From positions 9,370,114-9,434,113 of the forward strand of contig CM054162.1 of NCBI GenBank assembly GCA_028751875.1: a stretch of DNA of 64,000 bases, read 5' to 3'. The translations under genes and the position numbers were made by a program. The notes below the pieces were generated by a model. It saw only the letters and a list, made by a program, of their open reading frames with translations, was not told the origin of the DNA and searched no databases. Below, piece after piece: positions 22,401 to 34,700 of the stretch; the first letter of the stretch is position 1, and each line of letters begins with the position of its first letter. The DNA is from Rapana venosa (Eukaryota > Mollusca > Gastropoda > Neogastropoda > Muricidae).

Positions 22401-25400
22401 CTCGGCTCATGAGTGTTTTATTTTCCCCTGGAGTTGAAATCAATACCTTCCCAAAGTTGGAATGCTTCAGAGCCCTAGCTGAGGAATGAAAAAAAAAATC
22501 AGTACCAACTCCACTCCCCTGAAAGTCCTTCGGATGAGGACTGAAAACCAAGGTTCCGTGTACAAACGTACACAGAACATATTGCACACACGGTGATAAA
22601 AACCTGTTCCGCCTTTTGGAAGAGTAGGCCATTGCATGCCGGTAGGAACGGATAATAAAATTAAAAAACAAAATGCATGCATGATGGTGTTGTGTTTAGA
22701 CATCTGATGTCATGTTCAGATATCATCCCTGAAGTCGGAATGTGGCTACCTAAATGGTGGTGGTGGTGGTGGTGGGAAGTGGGGTGGGGAATGGTTGCAT
22801 ACGCAAAATCTCATTACTGGTGAACCTCTGAGCTCTAGCCAAAGAACAGAAAAATAAAATTCTATCCTTCTTCAATATCGCTACATCAAAGCTAAACCAG
22901 GTTATCTCCTTCAATGGGCGCACTAAAGATAACCTGGTTTGGCTCTAATGTAGCAGTGAGATGTCTCAGAGATGGATGAGCTCTGTCAAGTTCAACTAGC
23001 CCACAACACACAGCCTGAAAAAAATCAAATCTATGCAATTCCCTGACAACCAACTGCACAAGGAGTCAAAGCGAGAAGTTCAAAGCTCTCTCTCATCCCC
23101 GAAGTCGCATGTGGCTACCTTCGTGGTGGGCTAAAACGGTGGCAATATCTCACCATTGGTGAACCTCAGAGCTCTAGCTGAGGATTGACAATACAGAAAA
23201 ATGTCAAGCCCTCTCAAATATCAACATATAAACTGTGACGCGTCAAACTTTTGGGCTCTGCTTTATTTTTTTGATGAGTTTTTGTATTATTATCATTACT
23301 TATGATTATCTAGAAGCCAGGGTGTTTTTGTTTTCCTTTATCATTACAGTTTTCCATACGATAAAGTTATTTTGACGTAAGCTAGACAATGACAAAGCCC
23401 ACACAAAATTAAAAAAATGAAATTAAACCAAAAGTGGCTAAAATGTGCGCACTGTAATTTCAACACATTTGCCCCCCCCCCCCCCCCCCCTCCCCACGAT
23501 ATGAGGAAAAAAACTAAAGACCATGGAGTAATTTGCCAACTATATTCCAAACAAATGTTCGAATGTCTTGCTGGTCCAAAACAGTGACCAGCCTCCCCCC
23601 CCCTCCAAAAAAAGAAAAGAAAAGAAACCCAACAAAAAAAACTAAACAAACAGAAAGACAGACAAAGATAAAAATGAATAAAATAGCTCTAACAATTCCA
23701 AAAGTAGTAGAAGCAGAAGTAGTAGTAATAGTAAAATTAATAAAAAACCACTTAATCAGTAGAATTTGCTGCTGCTAGAACAGCACAATGTGATGCAGAT
23801 AGTAGTAGTAGTAGTAGTACGGCAGATTAAACAATAACACCTCTGAGCCCAAAAAGAAAACAAAACACATTTTCTCAAAACTAAAAAAGGGCCTTAACAA
23901 CTGAAAAGCTGAAATTAAAAATATCACATTGTACAATGTACGTGTCTCTTGTGAACACACACACAACACTTCTCTCTCTCACTCTCTCTCGCACACACAC
24001 AATTTATCTCCAGAAGCCACCCCACCCCTCCTTCCCGAAAGCTTAAACCAAAAAAACCAGACCAAAAAAAACAACAACAAAAACATCACACTCACACATA
24101 GACTCCCCCCCAAAAAAAATAAACCCTCCCAAACCCCAAAAAAGACCCACCATACGCAAAAAACAACAAAACCCGAACCACCAACCTCAAAACCAACACC
24201 AAGCATAAATCACGAAATGACAATAACAATAAAGAAGAAAGAAAGTGTTCAAAAAAGCAAAAGACAGACTGGAAGGAAGGAAGGAAGGACGGACGGACGG
24301 ACAGAGGGACAGAGGGACGGAGGGAGGGTGGATACCTTGGCTTTGTCGGTGGCTTTAGGAGGGGCGGGCTTTCCCTCAAACTTGGCCTTCAGCTCCGCGA
24401 TGGTGGACGCCTCGATCTTTTGGAACAGGGGGCTGGGCTGAGGACACAGGAACGTGTGCGGCGTTGTATTGTATTGTGTTGTAGTGTTGTACTGTGTTGT
24501 ATTGTATTGTACCGTGTTGTGGTGTGCTGTTGTTTTGTACTGTATTGTACTGTATTATGTTGCATTGTGTTGTATTATAATAATAATAATAATAATGTAT
24601 GGAATTTATATAGCGCTGAATCTCGTAAAGCAACAAATCAAAGCGCTGTTGTATTATACTGTATTGTATTATGTTGCATTGTGTTGTACTATAATTATAA
24701 TAATAATAATGTATGGAATTTATATAGCGCTGAATCTTGTAAAGCAACAAATCAAAGCGCTGTTGTATTATACTGTATTGTATTATGTTGCATTGTGTTG
24801 TGTTGCATTGTTGTATTGCACTGTAGTGTATTGTACTGCATTGTTCTGTACGGTCTCATCTGTCTCTATCACTGGGTACAGCGTTAGCTGCAGCACCCAA
24901 TGACAAGGGTATCGTATTGTATTGCACTGTATTGAATTGTATTGTATGCAATGTATTGTACTGTATTGCATTGTGCTGCCTTGTATTGCATTGTTTCATA
25001 TTGTATTGCATAGCATTGTTTCATATTGTATTGTACTGTACGGCTTGCATTGTATTTTGCATTGCATGATGATTACGGTCTTATCTGTCTTCATTATTGG
25101 GTACAGGGTTAGCCACTGCACCCAATGACAATGGCACTGTATTGCATCGTATTGTACTGTACTGTATTGTATTGCATTATATTGTACTGTACTGTACTGC
25201 ACAGCATTGTATTGTTTTGAATGATAAATATGGTATGGTCTCATCTATCTGCATCACTGGGTACAGCACTAGCCGCCACACCCAATGACAATGGTACATA
25301 ATGGCATGGTATTATATCATATTATATTGCTCTTTATTGTAAGGTATTTAAGGAGGAAAGATGAGCCAAGCGGTTTCTGGAGCACTATGCTCACGGACTG

Positions 25401-28400
25401 ATGGCCTGGGTTCGAGTCACCACCGAGGCACCCGTTCAAGGGAATTTTCTCCCTGGAGTTAACATCAGTACTGACTCCTCTCCTCGAAAAATCCTTCAGA
25501 TGAGACAATAACTGACGTCCCTGTGTGCTAACGCATGCAGAATATCCCGCACACATTATAAACCCCGTTCCACTTTTCGGAAGAGTAGGTCATTTCGTGC
25601 TGGAAGGAACGGATGACACATACACACAAAAAAGAAAGTACACTGGTGTCGTGTTTAGACGTCAGCCCTGAAGCAGGAATGCAGCTACCTGCATAGCGGG
25701 CAAAACCGTCGCATACACGGAATGTCACCGCTGGTGATGATAATCTCAAAGCTCTAGCTGAGGAACAGGAACAAAAATGTTTTACACTGCATAGTGCTGC
25801 ATTGTACTGTATTGCTGTGTATCATCACGTAAAGGTAAAGCTGTCCCATAACCTATAAGGTCGTAGGGGAGCGAGGTATCAGAGATCTCAACTTCTCCAG
25901 GGGCCAGCATATTGAGGGTTGCGTCCATCTCCTCTCCCTCGCTGCTTTACCTTCCCTGACCCTAAAGAGGGCAGGTACCCATTTAGAGCTGGGTGTACTG
26001 GGGGAACTGTACTGAAGCCAAGGCGCGCAAACGGTCACCCATCCAACTTAGTAACCACAATCGATGCTGCTTAACCTTGGCTAGGAAGAAAGCGAGTGCT
26101 CTGACCACTGAGCTATCCCGTCCCCAATGACTGCATATTGTATTGTATTGTATATCCTTTACAGTAATGGCAGAATTATCTTTACGAAATCTACGCTGCT
26201 CTTCCTAGGGAGAGCATATACAGCATACTACAGCAGTCTGTCTCTTCTCTGACACACCACACCCCCATGATGATGGGGATCATGATAACTAGATAGAGAC
26301 TGAGAGTGATTCTGTGCACTTGCAGAACTGGATAATGCCAAATGGATAAAAAAAAAAAAGTTTTCTGCTAGGATGTCGACCTTCCCCTTGTCCCAAACAT
26401 GTTTTGTAAAGTGACCCAAGACCGAAGTACAATAAAACTTTTCAGTGTTCTCTTTCTCTACCACCCCCCCTCCCCACTCTCTCCTTCTTCTCCTCCCTTC
26501 CCCTCATATTGCTCTTCCACTATTTCCTTTCTTACTCTTCTTTCTTCCACCCCCTCCCTCTCCCTACAATGGGGACGGGATAGCCTAGTGGTTAGAACAT
26601 GCGCTGGCAATCTGACAACCTGGGTTCAAATCCTGTTCAAGTCCAAAAGTCCTTCGGATGAGACTATAAACCGAGGCCTCGTGAGCAAACGCACGCAGAA
26701 CACTTTACGCACACGTTAAATCCTGTTCCGCTTTTTGAAAGAATAGGCTGTTGTGTGCCAGTGGGAACAGATGACAGAATTTACAAAACCGCATGCACAT
26801 GGGGACTGGATGTAAAAAAGCACATGATTGCTTATTCCATTATCCTAGATAAAAAAACAATAAATAAATAAATAATCTTTCTAGACTCTGTCCCCACCCT
26901 CTCTCTGTCCCCACCCTCTCTCTGTCCTCACCCTCTCTCTGTCCTCACCCTCTCTTGTCCCCACCCTCTCTTGTCCCACCTCTCTCGTCCCCACCCTCTC
27001 TCTGTCCCCACCCTCTCTCTGTCCCCACCCTCTCTCTGTCCCCACCCTCTCTCTGTCCCCCATCCTCTCTCTGTCCCCCCACCTCTCTCTGTCCCCCCAC
27101 CCTCTCTCTGTCCCCCACCCTCTCTCTGTCCCCCCACCCTCTCTCTGTCCCCCCACCTCTCTCTGTCCTCCACCTCTCTTGTCCCCCCACCCTCTCTCTG
27201 TCCCCCCACCCTCTCTCTGTCCCCACCCTCTCTCGTCCCACCTCTCTCTGTCCCCCACCTCTCTCTGTCCTCACCCTCTCTCTGTCCCACCCTCTCTCTG
27301 TTCCCACCCTCTCTCTGTCCCCACCCTCTCTCTGTCCCACCACCTCTCTCTGTTGCCCACCCTCTCTCTGTCCCCACCTCTCTCACCCTCTCTCTGTCCC
27401 CACCCTCTCTCGTTCCCACCTCTCTCTGTCCCGACCTCTCTCTGTCCCACCCTCTCTCTGTTCCCTACCCTCTCTCTGTCCCACCCTCTCTCACCCTCTC
27501 TCTGTACCCCACCCTCTCTCACCCTACTACTGTCCCCACCCTCTCTCACCTCTCTCTGTCCCCACCCTCTCTCACCCTCTCTCTGTCCCCACCCTCTCTC
27601 TGTCCCCCCACCCTCTCTCTGTCCCCCCACCCTCTCTCCTCACCTTGCCTATCTGGTGGCCCGGCTGCAGCCGACAGACGAAAGCATTGTCGGCGATGAC
27701 GTTGACGGAGGCGGGGGCCTGGAGCTGTTGGCGGATGGTGGCGCTGGTGGCGGGCATGTAGGGCTGCAGCAGCACCGACAGCAGACACGACACGTTGGCC
27801 GACACGCTCACCACCGCCCCCGCCCTCTTCCTGACAAAACCAAGACAAGACAAGACAAGACAAGACAAGGTTCAAACATCATTTCTCTGAAGTCGGAATG
27901 CGGCTACCTTAACGTTGAATAAAAAAAAAAAAGAAAATAAAAAAACCCACTATGGCTGCATACGCAGAATTTTACCGTTGGTGAGCTTCGAAGTTCTAGC
28001 TGAGCAAGGAAGAGAAGACAAAAACTTGAAGAAAAATAAATGTTGATATTAATAATAATAATAATAATGTATGGAATTTATATAGCGCTGAATCTTGTAA
28101 AGCAACAAATCAAAGCGCTCAGATTTCATTTCATACCACTTTAAGTCACGGCAGATTTCTCTCCGTGAAAATTCATGCTGCTCTCCCCGGGGAGAGCGCG
28201 TCGCCACAAGCGCAGCGCCACCCTTCTTTTTTCTTCTTTTCCATGTCTGCAACTGTATTTGTTTCCCTATCAGAGTGGCTTTTTTCTAAGAATTTTGCCA
28301 GGGACAACTCTCTGAGCAATTGGGAAGGGGGGGGGGGGGGGCGCATTAATAATAATAATAATAATGATGTATGGAATTTATATAGCGCTGACTCTTGTAA

Positions 28401-29795
28401 AGGAACAAGTAAGTATGTATGTAAGTACATACTTGTAAGTATGAATCAAAAGCATGACATGGTTCAGTAAAAGATGGACTATGGCGCCTGTACTTGTCCT
28501 GTGACAAGCAAAGACAGTAACCCGGAATTCTTCTTCTTCTTCTTCAAACGCTCAGACAGCAACTATTGCTGTCTGTCATAGAAGTAGAAATGCGCTGCGC
28601 TGCCACTGAGCGCCTGACAAGTCAGGCCCAGCACATCCGACCTTGGCATAGGAAGGAATTGTTATCTTTTAAGTTTTTCTGGATAAAAAGGCAGGAGAAT
28701 GGACCAAGAAGGCAGAAATTTGACAAGAAGGAGGTGACAGGCAAAAAAGGAACAAAGCAGAAACAAAGAGAGGGATAGAAAAGAGGGAAGTCCTAAAGCA
28801 GAATTTCCGGAAGGTAGGGATGCTTTTAATACTGACAGGCCCCTGGCATCCCCACAGGGGAAGTCAGAATTGCCTGTTCTGACTTAACATACACAGGGCA
28901 CCACCTCCTAAGACCCCTTACTGACAACAATAATGATTTAGTTGCAAAGCATGAACGTGCACACACACATATACCTACACACAAACACGCACACACACAC
29001 ACCACCCTTACACACACACATTTAACCATTAGAACAATAAACCCTGAACAGCACTGACTTTTCAACATAGCACCATAATACACACCCACACATTAAAGCA
29101 CTTCAGCAACAATAAATCCTGAACAGCACTGACTTTTCAACATTACCACACACACACATTTAACACCACTAGAGCAACAATAAACCCTGAACAGCACTGA
29201 CTTTTCAACATTACAACACACACACACATTTAACCACTAGAGCAACAATAAACCCTGAACAGCACTGACTTTTCAACATTTCAACACACACACACACATT
29301 TAACACCACTAGAGCAACAATAAACCCTGAACAGCACTGACTTTTCACCATTACAATACACACACACACACACATTTAACACCACTAGAGCAACAATAAA
29401 CCCTGAACACCACTGATTTTTCAACATTACCACACACACACACATTTAACCACTACAGCAACAATAAACCCTGAACAGCACTGACTTTTCAACATATCAC
29501 CCACACACATTTAACCACTAGAGCAACAATAAACCCTGAACAGCACTGACTTTTCAACATTACAACATGCACAGACACACACATTAAACACCACTAGAGC
29601 AACAATAAACCCTGAACAGCACTGACTTTTCAACATTACAACACACACACACACACACACATTTACCACCACTAGAGCAACAATAAACCCTGAACAGCAC
29701 TGACTTTTCAACATTACAACACACACACACACACACACATTTACCACCACTAGAGCAACAATAAACCCTGAACAGCACTGACTTTTCAACATTAC

Positions 29796-29853
<58 letters not shown>

Positions 29854-31666
29854 GATCTAAGCTTTAGAGCAACACTAAACCCTGAGCAGCACTGACTTTT
29901 CACCATTACCACACACACACACATATTTAACACCACTAGAGCAACAAAAAACCCTGAACAGCACTGACTTTTCAACATATCACCATTACCACACACACAT
30001 TTAACACCACTAGAGTAACACTAAACCCTGAGCAGCACTGACTTTTCCTCTGGCGTGCCCTTGACAAGCACCCAGGGCTTGTTGGCCTGCATGAACTGGT
30101 TGCCCAGACGAGAGATGGTCAGGATGTTGCGTATACTGTCCCGCAATCTGAAAAAAAAAACCCCAACAACAAACATCACCAAAAATATCAATTGCCTTGC
30201 TAAATAAAATCGCTTTCGAAACCCCCCTTGCCCCCCAAAAAACCCCCAACAACAACAACAACAACAAAACAAAACCCAACAACAACCAACCAACAAAAAA
30301 ACATGCATAAATTTACCACATATATCCCTTTGCCAAAACCCCCACCAAAAACACGAAACATACATCACGAAAACCATCAACTGCCTTGCTAAAATAAAGT
30401 CACTTAACTTTTTAAAACAACCAACAACAAAAAAACCACCAAGCACATAAATTTACCTGAAAAAGCACCTTGCAGAAACACACAAAACATATATCACCAA
30501 AAATATGACTTGCTTTCCATCCAACATCACTTGGTCCAAGAATGCTAAATTTAGCGGGCCTCTTCCTTTTTCCCAAAGTCCAAGTGTGGTCAGTTCCTGC
30601 TATAAATAGCACCAGCTGGGCTGGGATGGGATGAGATGGATAGCAGCTGAGAGCAGCTGAAAGTGGGGGACACTGACTGCTGTGTTTCCCAAATAAAATC
30701 GTTTTGCTAAATAATAATAATAATTATAAAAAAAGAGAGATGTAATTTACCAGACACATGAGAAATAAAAGAATAAGGGGACTGGCTATTATTTAAAAAA
30801 AAAAAAAAAAAAGCACAAGAGTGTTTCTTCCATTAATTCTCGAAACAAAATGTAACAGAGTGGAAATCTTTCGTCTCCCATCTCTGCACAATACCCCGGG
30901 TACACGGCATGACTATGCATATGTAGCCTCTAAGCAGAGGCTAGATATACTCTACACTTCACCGCAAAGGCAGAGTGTACACAACAACACACAGAGAGAG
31001 GTTTAAACCACCACCCGTCGAAACAACCTCGCACCATTCACAGGTGTGTCCAGAGATAGAAACACGACACTGCGACAGGACTCTGTTCACATGGGAGGTA
31101 ATCCAATGCCCGCCCTGTCGTCGCAAAAAGAATAAAATAAATAATGGTGAGTGTCTTCCAGTTTGCTTCCAACAACCCCCACCCCCGGTCTTACCTGCAG
31201 TGTTCCATGTTGTCGATGTAGGCGCGCAGTTCGCGGGTGATCATGGCCATCAGCTGTTTGTCCTCATCCTGCAACGCCATCTCCTGGATCACCCCGCCAA
31301 AGTTGTTGGACAGGAACATCAGGGCTCTGTGTGTGCATAAAACAAACAACACTATCATTAATATATGGACTTTATATAGTGCTGAATCTCGTAAAACAAA
31401 CAAATCAAAGCCCCAAGGCTTACTGCTAGATACATGGTAAAGTTTTCAATTATTTTGTTCATTGTTATTTCTGGAAAGAGAGAGGGGGAGGGATGAGAGG
31501 AGGAGAAAGAGAGAGAGAGTGGGGGGAGGGGAAGGGAGAAAGGGGGCAGGGAAGAGGGGAGGGAGGGAGAGCGAGAGAGAGAGGGAGGGAAAGGAGGGAG
31601 AAAGAGGGAAAGGGGGGGTGAGAGAGAGAGAAAGGGGGGAGGGGAAGGATGGAGAGAGAGAGGGGA

Positions 31667-31742
<76 letters not shown>

Positions 31743-34700
31743 GAGAGAGATAAGAGAGAGAGAGACAGAGAGAGGGAGGGGAGAGAGAGAGGGAGGGGGA
31801 GAGAGAGAGAGAGAGTGAGAGAGACAGAGAGAGGGAGGGGAGAGAAAGAGAGGGAGGGGAGAGAGAGAAAGAGAGGGAGGGGAGAGAGAGAAAGAGAGGG
31901 AGAGAGAGAGATGGCCAGTCAGACAGGCAGACAGACAGAGAGAAAGACAGACAGAGAGAAAGACAGAGAGACAGAGAGAGGTGAGAGTGTACCTGTTGAT
32001 GAAGTTGCCCAGGTTGTTGAGCAGTTCACTGTTGTTCTTCAACAGCAAGTCGTCCCAGCTGAAGCTGGTGTCCTGCACAACATACACAACACCACCACCA
32101 ACATGTCTTGTCTTGTCTTTCTTGTCTTGTCTTGTCTTGTCCTGTCCTGTCCTGTCCTGTCCTGTCCTGTCCTGTCCTGTCCTGTCTTGTCCTGTCCTGT
32201 CCTGTCCTGTCCTGTCTTGTCCTGTCCTGTCCTGTCCTGTCCTGTCTTGTCCTGTCCTATCTTGTCCTGTCCTGTCCTGTCCTGTCCTGTCTTGCCTGTC
32301 CTGTCCTGTCTGTCTGTCTTGTCTTGTCTTGTCTTGTCCTGTCCTGTCCTGTCCTGTCTGTCCTGTCTTGTCCTTCTTCCTGTCCTGTCTTGTCCTGTCC
32401 TTCCTGTCCTTTGTCTCTCCGTCCGTTGTCTTCATTGTTGTCCTGTCTGTCTGTCTTGTCTGTTGTCTGATCTTCGTGTCGGTGGTCGGTGTGTGTGTGT
32501 TCTGTTTTACTTGTGGTTCTATGTATTCCAACATTAGTGTCGTGTGTGTGTTTGTTTTACCTGAACTTATGCTACACCAACACACACATATGCAACACAC
32601 CACATACACTCACACACATGCACATACACACATGACACACCTCACACACACATCTCATACAGACACAATGCACATACACTACACTCACAGACACAATGCC
32701 ACAGAACACACATCTACACACCACACACTCCCCACAGATCACATACACACACATCACAACACATATGCACACACACCTCACAGACAATATGCACACACCT
32801 CACAGACATACACACACAACCCCAACCCCCCCCCACCTCCCACAGACACATCAGCACACACACACTTATGTACCCACATATACCAGCACACGCTGCTGGC
32901 AGACAGACAAAAAACATGCAGACATGCCCCCCCCACCCCCCCTTTACTTGTACTTGCCCTCGCTGACAGGTGTCACCATACTGCCACACACACACACAAC
33001 ACAGACAGAGAACCCCCCACACACACACAGACCCCAACCCCACAGTAACCTCCACAACACACACACACACACACAGAACCCTCACACACACACAAACCTC
33101 ACACACACAACACATGAACCCTCACCACACACACACGAACCCTCACACACACACAAACTCTCCCGCACACACACAAAAGCTGTATGTTCTTGCTCCACTT
33201 CAACCATGCATGCGGTCAGAGTGCAAGGGGTCCCCCCTTTCTTTTTCTATCGCTAGAACCCCTACAGAGGCCGTTGTTTATCGCCTTGTCGGTGCAGTGT
33301 TTACACCAAGAACCAGCAGGCCAACCAGCCTCTGTCCCTTCTGCCTCAGGGGCCGACAGCATGCGGATCAAATACGATCGCCTTCATGAACATGCGACAA
33401 TTACTAGTTAACGTTTATTGCTATTGGTAATACTTGTCATGTATGTGTGTATATGTAACAACAAAATGAATTTTAAAAGATTATTTTAAAAAACAACATC
33501 GATCATGAAAAAAAAAAAAAAAAGTATGATCGCCTTTTCCCTTATGTGTAAGCTTTTTCACACCATAGCTTTGACACACAGACATATCCACCCTTACACA
33601 TACGCCATCTGTTCTCAGTTGTGACTGGCAATATGAACATAGCCATGACACACAGACATATCCACCCTCACACGTACACCATCTGTTCTACAGTTGTGAC
33701 TGGTAGTACAAACATAGCTTTGACATATAGACATATCCACCTTTACACATACACCATCTGTTCTCAGTTGTGACTGGTAGTATGAACATAGCTTTCACAC
33801 ACAGACATATCCACCCTTACACATACACCATCTGTTCTCAGTTGTGACTGGTAGTATGAACATAGCTTTCACACACAGACATATCCACCCTTACACATAC
33901 ACCATCTTTTCTCAGTTGTGAGTGGCAGTACAAACATAGCTTTGACACACAGACATATCCACCCTTACACATTGTGAGTGGTAGTATGAACATAGCCATG
34001 ACACACAGACATATCCACCCTTACACATTGTGAGAGGTAGTATGAACATAGCCATGACACACAGACATATCCACCCTTACACATTGTGAGTGGTAGTATG
34101 AACATAGCCATGACACACAGACATATCCACCCTTACACATTGTGAGTGGTAGTATGAACATAGCCATGACACACAGACATATCCACCCTTACACATTGTG
34201 AGTGGCAGTATGAACAAAGCCATGACACACAGACATATCCACCCTCACACACACACCATTGTGAGTGTGGTAGTATGAACATAGCTTGACACACAGACAT
34301 ATCCACCCTACACAATCATCTACACACACATATTTACACATTGTGAGTGGTAGTCAAACATACTCTTGACAAAGAATACACCCTCACAGCATAACAGCAC
34401 TGACACAGACATCCACCACACAATGTGATGGCATTCCAGCTACAGTGAACTCATCCAGAACGCGCACTCTGCTTCACTTCACACCATCTGATTCTTCACT
34501 GTGAGAGTAAGTGTACACTTTGCAACAGAATATCGCAGCACTCACACATACACTTGTCTACATCGTGAGGTGACAACTCCCTTGCAGAGACACCAACATA
34601 ACAGACTTCAGATCACATTTTACCCTCTCCAGCAAGCGTTGGGATATTCAGCTTAAGAGTAAGGTGCTCATGCAAGATCATCTGCTCACTACACCCACTG

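Noticed and set aside
24420..25288. Cys/Ile/Val/Tyr-rich frames of about 150 codons
   Set aside because: TGTAT pentanucleotide repeat read in frame; no conservation of composition beyond the repeat.
26881..27922. Overlapping long frames on both strands in the 17-bp satellite
   Set aside because: Open on both strands because the unit lacks stops; no start context, no domain, and part overlaps a MARS1 exon.
29511..29996. Minus-strand frame with repeated [14 protein letters not shown]
   Set aside because: Follows the ~70-bp minisatellite only; CA-length changes alter the frame between units and there is no exon evidence.
30031..30042. Alternative MARS1 donor gtttag just inside the intron
   Set aside because: Would add four codons and end in phase 0, whereas the next exon begins with one base of a split codon. 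Only GTCAGT at 30042 keeps the frame into KRAGAVV.
31446..33256. Frames of 285-387 codons over the GA, CCTGT and CA arrays
   Set aside because: Low-complexity repeats of SLSL, GQDRT and HTHT type spanning a real MARS1 exon on the other reading; not coding.
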